From UBA7672 sp965229115 (GTDB taxonomy: Bacteria > Pseudomonadota > Alphaproteobacteria > Caulobacterales > Hyphomonadaceae): DNA of 64,000 nt. The position numbers were made by a program, and so were the translations under genes. Below the pieces are notes generated by a model. The model saw nothing but the letters and a program-made list of their open reading frames with translations, had not been told where the DNA came from and made no database searches. The stretch covers positions 992,001-1,056,000 of the forward strand of contig CBDDIR010000003.1 in NCBI GenBank assembly GCA_965229115.1, in the 5' to 3' direction. Position 1 is the stretch's first letter, and each line of letters begins with the position of its first letter. This document shows, in pieces, positions 1 through 8,199 of this stretch.

Positions 1-402
1 ATCACGCTGATCGGCGACAGCGGCGCCGGCCAGCTCGCCAAGTCCGTCAACCAGATCTGCATCGCCGGCGTGGTGCAGGGCGTTGCCGAAGGCCTTCACT
101 TCGCCCGCGCCAATGGTCTCGACGAAGCGAAGGTCATTGAAGCCATCTCCGCCGGCGCCGCACAAAGCTGGCAGATGCAGAACCGCTGGAAGACCATGGT
201 CGACGGCAAGTTCGATTTCGGCTTCGCGGTCGACTGGATGCGCAAGGATCTCCGCATCGCGCTCGACGCCGCCCGCACCTCCGGCGCCTCCACGCCCCTG
301 ACGGCCCTCGTCGATCAGTTCTACGCCGACATCCAGGCCGACGGTCACGGCCGCTGGGATACCTCCAGCCTCATCTCGCGCCTCAATCGAGGCAAGCCGT
401 GA
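1..402 (+). CDS. 3-hydroxyisobutyrate dehydrogenase-family NAD(P)-dependent oxidoreductase (C-terminal part)
   Basis: The reading frame is open from the first base, so the N-terminal Rossmann domain lies outside the window. What remains is about 133 residues of the all-helical substrate/dimerisation domain of the beta-hydroxyacid dehydrogenase family. The segment GAGQLAKSVNQ matches the conserved G-x-G-x-x-x-K-x-x-N helix that carries the catalytic lysine, and the FAVDWMRKDLRIALD stretch matches the family's F-x-x-x-x-x-x-K-D-L motif. Members reduce or oxidise 3-hydroxyacids such as 3-hydroxyisobutyrate, tartronate semialdehyde or succinic semialdehyde; the substrate cannot be read from this part. 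The stop codon overlaps the GTG start of the next gene, suggesting translational coupling. Confidence 0.85.
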   Translation: MTLIGDSGAGQLAKSVNQICIAGVVQGVAEGLHFARANGLDEAKVIEAISAGAAQSWQMQNRWKTMVDGKFDFGFAVDWMRKDLRIALDAARTSGASTPLTALVDQFYADIQADGHGRWDTSSLISRLNRGKP

Positions 403-809
403 AAGTCTTCCTGCATCAATTCGAACACGAGCTGGAGGAGAAGTTCGTCACCGCCGGAGGTCCCGGCGGGCAGAACGTCAACAAGGTCGCGTCCGCCGTT
501 CAGCTGCGCTGGAACGTGAAGACCAGCCACGCCTTCGACGACGAACAGAAATGGATGATCCGCCGCGCGCTCGCCAACCGGATCAATGACGAGGGCGAAC
601 TCGTCCTCTTCATCCAGACCCACCGCTCCCAGGTCCGCAACCGGGAGGAGGCGCGCGAACGCCTCGTCGAGCTGATCGAGAAGTCGCTCGTGAAGCCGAA
701 GAAGCGCCTCGCTACCAAGCCGAGCAAGGCGCAGAAGCAGCGCCGCCTCGAAGGCAAGGCCATCCGCGCCAAGGTGAAGGCCAATCGCGGCCGCGTCACG
801 GGCGATTGA
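399..809 (+). CDS. arfB: Alternative ribosome-rescue factor ArfB (YaeJ/ICT1-type peptidyl-tRNA hydrolase)
   Basis: The protein has 136 residues, close to the roughly 140 of E. coli ArfB and far below full release factors. GGPGGQNVNK at residues 20-29 contains the GGQ motif that triggers hydrolysis of peptidyl-tRNA on stalled ribosomes. The last 40 residues are rich in Lys and Arg (KPKKRL, KAQKQRR), as expected for the tail that enters the empty mRNA channel of non-stop ribosomes. There is no codon-recognition domain. The GTG start at 399 overlaps the upstream stop in a GTGA arrangement, so it is probably cotranslated with the dehydrogenase. Confidence 0.93.
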   Translation: MKVFLHQFEHELEEKFVTAGGPGGQNVNKVASAVQLRWNVKTSHAFDDEQKWMIRRALANRINDEGELVLFIQTHRSQVRNREEARERLVELIEKSLVKPKKRLATKPSKAQKQRRLEGKAIRAKVKANRGRVTGD

Positions 810-911
810 TCCACCGCACATGATTCTTTGCACTAGCACGGGTAAACCCCGAGAGCCCCAGTCATTCGACCTGATACACAACCCTAGGTTGTTATCATCA
901 GGAGCGGTCGG

Positions 912-1541
912 GTGGCGGATATTCCGAAGACGAGAACCTGTGTCTCGAACGAAGAGGCAGAACGCCTCCGAAATTTTGTCCGGCAAGCCAGGCTCATGAA
1001 CGGCCGCATCAACGGCGCAAGGGTCGCAAAGCCCGAAGACGCTGAAGCGCTCGCCGGCCTCCTTGCGCACGAAACAATCGGCCCGCGCATCTACACGATG
1101 CCAAACCCGATCAACGCCTCAACCATGCAGCCCTTCATCACCGATCACCTGATGCAGCGCGCCAGAGGCGACGGCATCCTGTTCGTCTCGTTCAACGGGC
1201 AGGGCGACTGCACCGCCTATTTCGACGTCGAACTCTGGCCCCACTGGTCCATCGCCAAATTCGGCGGCGCCGTAAAAGCCGAACGCCAGGGCCGAGGTTT
1301 CGGAGGTCTCTGCGGCCTCGCTGCGGTCGAGTGGTGCTTCGACCAGCTCGGCGTCGCCCGCATCTGCGAAACCACCGCGCGCGACAACGACCGTTCGATC
1401 CGCCTGCTATCCCGCCTCGGCTTCGTCCAGCACGGCGAAGTCACCTCGGTAAAGCCCGACGGCACAACACGGCCATCCCTCTACTGGGAACTCGAACGCG
1501 ACGCTTGGGAAGCCCAGAAATCCCTCCGCAGAACTGGCTAA
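912..1541 (+). CDS. GNAT-family N-acetyltransferase
   Basis: The 209-residue product has a GNAT domain in its C-terminal two thirds: the acetyl-CoA pyrophosphate-binding region resembles motif A (RQGRGFGGLCGLAAVEWCF), followed by the typical N-x-x-S-x-R-L-x-x-x-LGF segment (DNDRSIRLLSRLGF). The first 60 residues are an extension with no recognised domain. A GTG start at 912 is preceded by AGGAG about seven bases upstream. The acceptor substrate is unknown; the C-terminal half resembles RimJ/RimL-like enzymes. The gene stands alone between arfB and the GGDEF/EAL gene. Confidence 0.75.
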   Translation: MADIPKTRTCVSNEEAERLRNFVRQARLMNGRINGARVAKPEDAEALAGLLAHETIGPRIYTMPNPINASTMQPFITDHLMQRARGDGILFVSFNGQGDCTAYFDVELWPHWSIAKFGGAVKAERQGRGFGGLCGLAAVEWCFDQLGVARICETTARDNDRSIRLLSRLGFVQHGEVTSVKPDGTTRPSLYWELERDAWEAQKSLRRTG

Positions 1542-1630
1542 CGCGATCTGAGAAATTCGCCCGTCGCCATTGCCGTGAATCTTAAACCGCACTCGGCATG
1601 CTGATTACGGGGAATAAGGATCGGGGCGTC

Positions 1631-3361
1631 ATGTCAGCTATACCAAACCAGCCGAAAGGCTCGGCTAGCAAACCTGCGACCAAGGCCCAAACCAAGGGCA
1701 AAGAGACGAAGGGCGCCAAGGCAAAGGCTGCAAAGCCCAGCGCGTCCAAACCGATTGACGCAAGCAAGCCCGCCAAACCCAAGCGCTCGATCACCGCGCA
1801 GGTCCGCCGCGACATCCTGATCTTTACCGGCTTCATCGCCGCCGGCTTCATCCTCTCGGTGAACCTCGACGTCGTCGGCATGCTCTACACGATCGGCGCG
1901 GAACACGTCGACATCCAGCTCTCCAAACTGTTCGGCACCATCATCTTCGCCTGCGTCGGCCTCACGCTCTACGTCATCACCCGCTACGGCGAACACATCC
2001 GCGAACTGCGCACCCGCCTGCAGACGGAAGAACGCGCCCGCCGCGTCGCCATGCACGATCCGCTGACGGGCCTGCCAAATCGCCGCCACCTCAAGGGCGT
2101 CCTCAACTGGCTGCTCAGCAACAACGACAACGCCCGCAAACTCGGCGTCGTCATGCTGGATGTCGATCGCTTCCGCTCGTTCAACGACGCGAACGACCGC
2201 GCCATGGGCGATGAAGTGCTCATGAACATCGGCAAGGTGCTCAACCTGCGCGCCGGTGTCGGCGGCTTCGTCGCTCGCCTGGAGATGGACGAATTCGTCG
2301 TCCTCCTGCCAGACCATGGCGAGGACGAGCTGATGGATTGGCTCTCTGGCACGCTCACGGCCATCGAAGCGCCCATGACCGTCGGCAAGACCAGCGTCAG
2401 CGTCAGCGCTACCGCAGGCGCAGCCATCGGCCTCGCAGACGGCCGCGACGCCGAAACGCTGCTCCATCGCGCCAGCCTCGCCCTGCGCCGCGCCAAGGAC
2501 ACCAGCCGCGGCTGGTTCGCCTTCTTCAAGACCGGCATGGACGAACTCGTCCGCCAGCGCGCCCTGTTCGAGAACGACCTGTGGACCGCCGTCCGCAATG
2601 ACGAGATCGCGCCTTACTATCAGCCGCTCGTCTCCCTATCTGACGGCAAGCCCTACGGTTACGAAGTGCTCGCGCGCTGGACCCACGCCACCCGTGGCCC
2701 CATCCCGCCCGACCAGTTCATTCCAGCCGCTGAAGCCAGCGGCGCCATCGCGGAGTTGACCTTCAACCTCCTCCGCAAGGCCTGCCGCGAAGCGGTGAAT
2801 GTCGAAGGCGCACCGCGCCTCTCGCTGAACCTCTCGCCGGTCCACCTAGGCGATGAAGGCCTCGCGCAGAAACTGCTCAAGGTTCTCGAGGAAGCCAACT
2901 TCCCGCCGCAGCGCCTCGAGGTCGAACTGACCGAAGCCGCGCTGGTCACCGATCTCGATGCAGCGCGCGACATCCTTCACGCGCTTCGCGAGCAAGGCGT
3001 TACCATCGCGCTCGACAATTTCGGCAAGGGCCACGCCAGCCTGCTGCAGCTCCGCCAGCTGCCGTTCGACAAGCTGAAGATCGACCGCTCCTTCGTCCGC
3101 CGCCTCGCAACGGATGCGGAGTCGGCAACACTGGTCCGCACCATCATCGCCATGGCCAAGAGCCTCGGTCTCACCGTCGTCGCCGAGGGCGTCGAGACGG
3201 TCGAGCAGGGCAAGGTCCTGATGAGCATGGGCTGCGATATGGGGCAGGGCTATCTCTACGGCCGCGCCTCGCAAGCCATCGCAGTCCGCCCCGGCGAACC
3301 ACGCACGCGCCGCGTTGCTCTGCCCAAGCCTGCTGACGACGAGATCGTACTGGTCGACTAG
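1631..3361 (+). CDS. Membrane-anchored composite GGDEF/EAL cyclic-di-GMP protein with degenerate active-site motifs
   Basis: From the ATG at 1631 (AAGGA about 12 bases upstream; an in-frame ATG at 1598 lacks one) the protein has 576 residues. A Lys/Ala/Pro-rich cytoplasmic head (1-58) precedes two membrane segments (about 61-84 and 99-119), a GGDEF domain (about 140-300) and an EAL domain (about 315-560). The GGDEF signature is replaced by EMDEF at 218-222, arguing against diguanylate cyclase activity. In the EAL domain the metal-binding Glu is kept within EVL (345-347), as are NLS, ELTE and VAEGVET, but the usual DDFG is DNFG at 462-465. It may be a weak phosphodiesterase or a c-di-GMP receptor. 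It converges on the histidine kinase gene, sharing CTAG. Confidence 0.88.
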   Translation: MSAIPNQPKGSASKPATKAQTKGKETKGAKAKAAKPSASKPIDASKPAKPKRSITAQVRRDILIFTGFIAAGFILSVNLDVVGMLYTIGAEHVDIQLSKLFGTIIFACVGLTLYVITRYGEHIRELRTRLQTEERARRVAMHDPLTGLPNRRHLKGVLNWLLSNNDNARKLGVVMLDVDRFRSFNDANDRAMGDEVLMNIGKVLNLRAGVGGFVARLEMDEFVVLLPDHGEDELMDWLSGTLTAIEAPMTVGKTSVSVSATAGAAIGLADGRDAETLLHRASLALRRAKDTSRGWFAFFKTGMDELVRQRALFENDLWTAVRNDEIAPYYQPLVSLSDGKPYGYEVLARWTHATRGPIPPDQFIPAAEASGAIAELTFNLLRKACREAVNVEGAPRLSLNLSPVHLGDEGLAQKLLKVLEEANFPPQRLEVELTEAALVTDLDAARDILHALREQGVTIALDNFGKGHASLLQLRQLPFDKLKIDRSFVRRLATDAESATLVRTIIAMAKSLGLTVVAEGVETVEQGKVLMSMGCDMGQGYLYGRASQAIAVRPGEPRTRRVALPKPADDEIVLVD

Positions 3362-5244
3362 ACCGCAGCCTGGTTCAGCACTTCGCGCAGCTTCACCGCC
3401 AGCTGTTCCAGCGTGAACGGCTTGGGCAGGAAGTTCACGCCCGGATCGAGCACGCCGTTATGCACCACGGCATTGCGCGTATAGCCCGTCGTGTAGAGCA
3501 CGCGCAGGTCCGGTCGCAGCTTCAGGGCTTCGTCGGATAGCTGCCGGCCTGTCATGCCCGGCATGACGATATCGGTGAACAGGCACTGGATATCCGGTCG
3601 CAGCGCCACAATCTTGAGCGCCTCCGCGCCATCGGGCGCTTCAAGCACGGTGTAGCCAAGATCCCGCAGACCCGCACACGTCATCTCGCGCAGGCGCGGC
3701 TCATCCTCCACCACCAGGATGATCTCGCTGGCGTTCTGCGACAGCGCCACATCCGGATCGATCGCAGCCTTCTCGGCCTCTTCCGCAGTGCCGAAGTAGC
3801 GGGGCAGGTAGATCTTCACCGTCGTGCCCCGGCCCGGCTCGGAATAGATCTTCACATTGCCGCCCGACTGCTTCACGAAGCCGAAAACCTGGCTCAGCCC
3901 CAGGCCCGTACCCGACCCCAGCGGCTTGGTCGTGAAGAAGGGATCGAACGCCCGCTCGATCACCTCCGGCTCCATGCCCGCGCCCGTATCGCTCACCGCG
4001 ATCATCACATACTGGCCGGCAACCACATCCGCATGGTTACGGGCATACGCGTCATCAAGCGACGTGTTCGCCGTCTCTAGCGTGACCTTGCCATCGCCCT
4101 TCACGGCGTCGCGCGCGTTGACGGCAAGGTTGAGGATCGCATTCTCAAGCTGGCTGGCGTCGGCGCAGATGCGCCACAGGCCGCCAGCGAGCACCGTCTC
4201 GACCTTCACATTCTCGCCCAGCGAACGCTGCAGCAGATCGGTCATCCCGGCGACAAACTTGTTCGCATCCATCGGCTCGGGCGACAGCGGTTGTTGGCGC
4301 GAGAAGGCGAGCAGGCGGGCCGTCAGCTTGGAGGCGCGACCCGCAGCATCCATCGCGGCATCCAGCATCGGCTTGATATTGGGATCGCCCTTGTCCAGCC
4401 GTCGCTGCGTCAGCGTGATCGACGACATGATGACGGCAAGCATGTTGTTGAAGTCGTGCGCCACGCCGCCGGTCAGCTGCCCGATGGCTTCCATCTTGTG
4501 CACCTGGCGAAGCTGCGACTCTGCCGCCGTGCGCGCCTTGATCTCACGCGCCACGTTCTCCTGCGACTCGCGCAGGCTCACCACGGTCGCGCGCTGTTCG
4601 GCCAGGGCCTCCTGCAGCGCAGCCAGCGAGTTCGCCCGATCTCGGAACCACAACAGGATCACGACCAGCGCAGACACAATCGCAAGCCCGCCAAGCGCCA
4701 GCAGAATGGAGCCTGTGGTGCGCGCCTCGCCATTGCGCTGCTCCATCAGCTTGCTCTCGCGCGCTTCCATGGTGCGGACTTTCGCAGTCAGCTCATCCAT
4801 CACCGCCCGGCTTGGGCCGCTGATGAATGTGGTGATCGTCTCGGGCGGCTGGCCCGACCGGCGCTGGTTGATGGCAGAGCCGATGTGCTCGAACTTCTGC
4901 ATCAACAGCGACCGCAGTTCGGGCAGGGAGGACTGCTGCTCCGCATTGTCGCGCGTGAGTTGCGCGATCTCCTCGACCTGCCGCGGCGCATCCGCCCGCG
5001 CCTTGTCGAGATGCTGCAGGAACTGCTCCTCGCCCGTCAGCACATAGCCGCGCGCCGCCAGTTCCGCCTCCTGGATGGTCGACAGGAAGCGCGCGAGCTC
5101 ACGCTCCACTTCAAGCGTGTGGGTGATCCAGAGAATGCGCGATTGATAGCTTGTGGCAAACGCCAGCGCGGTGGCGACAATCGCCAGCACCAGAGCCGCG
5201 GCTGCGCCCGGCAGAACGGCAGGATGCGATATCAGGCGGGGCAA
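3358..5244 (-). CDS. CHASE3-domain hybrid sensor histidine kinase with C-terminal receiver
   Basis: The 628-residue protein has a membrane segment at 14-34, a periplasmic four-helix CHASE3-type sensor (35-176), a second membrane segment (177-200), a coiled linker, HisKA with phospho-acceptor His263 in GGVAHDFNNML, an HATPase_c domain with N-box LNLAVNARDA and G-box SDTGAGM / GTGLGLS, and a receiver domain (about 505-625) with phospho-acceptor Asp558 in FTDIVMPG and the conserved Lys in PKPF. No separate response regulator lies beside it, so output through an unlinked phosphotransfer protein or regulator is likely. The gene is monocistronic and converges on the GGDEF/EAL gene with four shared bases. 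Confidence 0.92.
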   Translation of the reverse strand: MPRLISHPAVLPGAAAALVLAIVATALAFATSYQSRILWITHTLEVERELARFLSTIQEAELAARGYVLTGEEQFLQHLDKARADAPRQVEEIAQLTRDNAEQQSSLPELRSLLMQKFEHIGSAINQRRSGQPPETITTFISGPSRAVMDELTAKVRTMEARESKLMEQRNGEARTTGSILLALGGLAIVSALVVILLWFRDRANSLAALQEALAEQRATVVSLRESQENVAREIKARTAAESQLRQVHKMEAIGQLTGGVAHDFNNMLAVIMSSITLTQRRLDKGDPNIKPMLDAAMDAAGRASKLTARLLAFSRQQPLSPEPMDANKFVAGMTDLLQRSLGENVKVETVLAGGLWRICADASQLENAILNLAVNARDAVKGDGKVTLETANTSLDDAYARNHADVVAGQYVMIAVSDTGAGMEPEVIERAFDPFFTTKPLGSGTGLGLSQVFGFVKQSGGNVKIYSEPGRGTTVKIYLPRYFGTAEEAEKAAIDPDVALSQNASEIILVVEDEPRLREMTCAGLRDLGYTVLEAPDGAEALKIVALRPDIQCLFTDIVMPGMTGRQLSDEALKLRPDLRVLYTTGYTRNAVVHNGVLDPGVNFLPKPFTLEQLAVKLREVLNQAAV

Positions 5245-5376
5245 GTCGCCTCCGACTGTTCCGCAAGGAACTCCAGCCCCAGAATGCCGATCAAATTACA
5301 ACCGCTAGTCGAAGTTCCTGACGACGAAATCCGTAACATTCGCCCGCCGCGCACGGCAAGGCGTCACACGGAAGCG

Positions 5377-6330
5377 TCACATCCGAAGCCCGATTTCCTT
5401 CAGTCGAATCTCCAGGAAGTCCTGCGCCTTGAGCGGTTCTGGATACTTGTTGGGCCGTTCCGGCGTGATGCAGGACGCCAGCGTCTTGATCTCGTAGTCC
5501 GGGTTGAAGTGCAGGAAGAACGGCGTCGAATAACGCGGGAAGCGCGAACGCTCCGGCTTCGGGTTCATGACGCGGTGGGTCGTCGACGGCAGCACATGGT
5601 TGGTCAGGCGCTGCAGCATATCGCCCACATTCACGACAAGGGATCCCGGCGGCGGGTTCACGGCCAGCCACGAACCATTGCGGTGAAGCACTTCCAGTCC
5701 GCCTTCCTCGGCGCCCAGCAGAAGCGTGATTACGTTGATGTCCTCATGCGCGCCCGCCCGCACCGAACCTTCCGGCGGCGGCTCGGTCTGCGGCGGATAA
5801 TGCAGCAGCCGCAGGATCGAGTTTCCATCCTGCACCGTGTCATCGAAGAACCGCGGATCGAGCTTCAGGTTCATCGCGATGGCCGACAGGATATCGAGCC
5901 CGAAATCGTCCAGCGCCTTGTACATGGCGTTGGTCGCGTCTTTCCAACCCGGAACCTCGGACACGTAGAGGTTCTCGCCCATGATCTCCGAATACTTGTG
6001 GCCCGCCGGCAGCTCGCGCGCGACGTGCCAGAATTCCTTGAGGTCCTTCGCCTTGGCTCCCTTGGCGACTTCGGTGGCGAACGGCGTATAGGCGCGCTGG
6101 CCTCCGCCGCCGGCAATGAAGTAACCGCGCTTGGTCGCGTCGGGCAGGGCGAAGAACTGCTTGCCGGCATTCACGCCGCTATCAATGACGCTCTGGTCGA
6201 TCGGGTGATCGGTGATCACGGCAAAGCCGGTGTCGCGGAAGCTGGCGCCCAGCTTGTCGGAAAACGCCTTGGGATCGCGCTTCCACAGCGTATAGGAAAT
6301 GGGCTCGAACAGGCTGGTCGTAGTGGTCAT
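5377..6330 (-). CDS. Fe(II)/2-oxoglutarate-dependent dioxygenase, isopenicillin N synthase-like family
   Basis: The 317-residue protein has the N-terminal DIOX_N region and a C-terminal double-stranded beta-helix. Iron ligands are visible as His195-x-Asp197 (GAHEDIN) and His252 (TTHRV); the 2-oxoglutarate-binding R-x-S is Arg266-Tyr-Ser268. Such enzymes hydroxylate or desaturate small molecules; the substrate is not evident. The start is the ATG at 6330 (MTTTTSLFEP); the frame stays open to 6510, but that extension overlaps the divergent GNAT start and has no family similarity. The gene sits alone between convergent and divergent neighbours. Confidence 0.88.
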   Translation of the reverse strand: MTTTTSLFEPISYTLWKRDPKAFSDKLGASFRDTGFAVITDHPIDQSVIDSGVNAGKQFFALPDATKRGYFIAGGGGQRAYTPFATEVAKGAKAKDLKEFWHVARELPAGHKYSEIMGENLYVSEVPGWKDATNAMYKALDDFGLDILSAIAMNLKLDPRFFDDTVQDGNSILRLLHYPPQTEPPPEGSVRAGAHEDINVITLLLGAEEGGLEVLHRNGSWLAVNPPPGSLVVNVGDMLQRLTNHVLPSTTHRVMNPKPERSRFPRYSTPFFLHFNPDYEIKTLASCITPERPNKYPEPLKAQDFLEIRLKEIGLRM

Positions 6331-6503
6331 TCTGGCCTCGAAAAGTCGCCGGATCTGTTGGGGCGGGGCGTCTGGCATCGGCCAGGCCGCGTCGCTACAT
6401 CCCCTAGTATATAGTGTAGCGGACGGAAGCCCATGCCTGCAGCCGCAACCCCGGATATTCTGACGCGTATCCCGGGCAAGCTGGGCCCGGAGGCGCATAT
6501 ATA

Positions 6504-6992
6504 ATGGCAAAACACTTCGTGCTGCGCATGCGGCGCGACCTGTCGGAGGCCGTGGAACCGCCCGTCTGGCCCGCCGGGGTCACCGTCCGCAGCCTCGCTC
6601 CCAAGCCCGACAAGAAGGAAGCAAAGGCCGCTCATTCAGTCCTGGAAGCCGGCTTCTGGGAGGGCGGCGGCGGCGCCCCCATCTTTCCCCGCTGGTGGAA
6701 GGCCCTGCGCAAGGATTCAGAATTCGACCCCGCACTCGTCTTTCTTGCCTGGGAGGGAAAGGAAGTCATCGGCATGGCGCAATGCTGGACCAGCGCCTTC
6801 ATAAAGGACCTCGCCGTCCAACCCCGCGCCCGCAAGCGCGGCATCGGCCGCGCTCTGCTGCTGACGACATTCGACGCATTCCGAAAACGTGGCGCCACGC
6901 ACGTCGATCTCAAAGTGCGTGAAGAAAACGAAACCGCGCAGCGCCTCTACCAGTCGCTCCGTATGCGGATCGTCTCGCGGGACGCCGAATAG
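6504..6992 (+). CDS. GNAT-family N-acetyltransferase
   Basis: The 162-residue protein carries a C-terminal GNAT fold. KDLAVQPRARKRGIGRALL is a clear motif A with the R-x-x-G-x-G/A acetyl-CoA loop (RKRGIGRA), followed by DLKVREENETAQRLYQSLRM, matching the motif B pattern V-x-x-x-N-x-x-A-x-x-L-Y-x-x-x-G/M. The N-terminal 50 residues are Lys-rich with no recognised domain. The gene is divergent from the dioxygenase. The substrate cannot be assigned. Confidence 0.82.
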   Translation: MAKHFVLRMRRDLSEAVEPPVWPAGVTVRSLAPKPDKKEAKAAHSVLEAGFWEGGGGAPIFPRWWKALRKDSEFDPALVFLAWEGKEVIGMAQCWTSAFIKDLAVQPRARKRGIGRALLLTTFDAFRKRGATHVDLKVREENETAQRLYQSLRMRIVSRDAE

Positions 6993-7026
6993 AGTCGTCA
7001 ACGCGCGTTCATCTAGATGAGTTTTC

Positions 7027-7044
7027 GATTCAGACTGATGAATC
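7027..7044. promoter_or_regulatory. Inverted repeat in AT-rich leader of the Sel1-type gene
   Basis: GATTCA and TGAATC (6-6-6) lie in the AT-rich stretch 7000-7110 that separates the GNAT gene from the Sel1-type gene. Both arms contain GANTC, the sequence methylated by CcrM in Alphaproteobacteria. The region also holds GTATACT-like promoter sequence. Function is inferred only. Confidence 0.3.
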
Positions 7045-7217
7045 AAAGTATACTCAAATAATTCGTCCGAATACTGTCGAAAATTTCCAGTATTAACTAC
7101 GCCGCAAGTGTTCTCCGCTTGAATGACCTCAAGCCGCAGATGCGGCGGTGGGTTGGAAGTGAGCCGAGGTCCGAAGAGACCAACGCCGACTTCCCTAGGT
7201 TCAAAGGGACTGCCAGA

Positions 7218-7490
7218 ATGGCATACGCGGATATCCGGATCGAAGCGCCCGAAGCGTTTCTCACGAAGACAGCTTCGGCCGACGAACTCTATCGTATCGG
7301 TCTGATCTACTCGGAAGGTCTCGACGTCGCCGTCGACCTCGTGCAGGCGCACAAATGGTTCAACCTCGCGGCAACGCGCGGTCACCGCGATGCGAAACTC
7401 TGCCGCCAGGAAATGGCCGAGATGATGTCGCAGACGGAAGTGCTCAAGGCGCAGCGCGCTGCCCGTGAGTGGATGAAAAAAGCCAACTAG
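7218..7490 (+). CDS. Small Sel1-like repeat protein
   Basis: From the ATG at 7218 (AAAGGGA about eight bases upstream) the product has 90 residues; the frame is also open from 7119. It contains one Sel1/TPR-like repeat: ASADELYRIGLIYSEG followed by DLVQAHKWFNLAATRGHRDA, where A-x-K-W-F-x-x-A-A-x-x-G is the Sel1 consensus. Short single-repeat proteins of this kind are common and conserved in Caulobacterales and relatives, usually as cytoplasmic proteins of unknown role. No signal peptide is seen. Confidence 0.75.
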   Translation: MAYADIRIEAPEAFLTKTASADELYRIGLIYSEGLDVAVDLVQAHKWFNLAATRGHRDAKLCRQEMAEMMSQTEVLKAQRAAREWMKKAN

Positions 7491-7497
7491 GCTTTTC

Positions 7498-8199
7498 TCA
7501 CTTCAGTTCACCACCGGCGAACACGATCGTCCTTTCCACCAGGACGTCCGTCGAGTTGACGAGTTCGCCGTCGATGTCATCTGCCGTCAGCACGATCGGA
7601 ACCTCCGTGCAGCCGGCGATGATCACTTCCGCGCCTTGCGCCTCAAGCTTCCGGGCAAGAGTCGCCATCGACCGCTTCACGGTGTCACCCGTGTCACCGT
7701 TCTTGATGCGGTAGATCAGCTCCATGAACGTCCGCTGCGAGTCAGCGTTCAGCAGCACGTGGCTCACGCCACGTTTCGTCAACGCATCCTGATAAAGGTT
7801 TGACGACAGGCACGCGTCCACCGCGAGCACGCCCACGCTGTCGGGCCTTAAGTCCGCGACAACCTTCGTTGTCTCCTCGATAATGCTGATGAACGGCACG
7901 TTGATGGCCGCGCGGATCTCCGCTTCCCACGCATGCGTGGTGTTGCACGCCATCACGACGAATTCCGCGCCCGCTTGCTCCAGTCCACGCGCCGCACTCG
8001 CAAGCGCGGGGCCAGGCGATGGTCCTTCGCCACGCTTGTAGGCGTTGCGATCGGGGATCTTCGTGTTGTTGTCGATGATGAGACGCAGATGATCTTGTTC
8101 GCGTACAGCGCTGGTTCTTCTCAAGATTCGCTCAAAGAAATCGAGCGTCGCCATCGGACCAAGACCGCCGATCACGCCAACGGTTTTGGTGTCGCTCAT
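7498..8199 (-). CDS. Aspartate/glutamate racemase-family protein
   Basis: The 233-residue protein fits the PLP-independent aspartate racemase family: GVIGGLGPMATLDFFERI at the N terminus, a first catalytic Cys in VVMACNTTH and a second in IIAGCTEVP, the two-cysteine acid/base pair used to invert the alpha-carbon. The ATG overlaps the last four bases of the D-cysteine desulfhydrase gene, so the two form an operon. Together they suggest interconversion and breakdown of a D-amino acid, although some homologues racemise or isomerise other substrates. Confidence 0.87.
   Translation of the reverse strand: MSDTKTVGVIGGLGPMATLDFFERILRRTSAVREQDHLRLIIDNNTKIPDRNAYKRGEGPSPGPALASAARGLEQAGAEFVVMACNTTHAWEAEIRAAINVPFISIIEETTKVVADLRPDSVGVLAVDACLSSNLYQDALTKRGVSHVLLNADSQRTFMELIYRIKNGDTGDTVKRSMATLARKLEAQGAEVIIAGCTEVPIVLTADDIDGELVNSTDVLVERTIVFAGGELK

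Noticed and set aside
4291..6414. Open frame of 707 codons on the plus strand
   Set aside because: Antisense to the histidine kinase and the dioxygenase, both with intact catalytic motifs; translation is Arg/His-rich.
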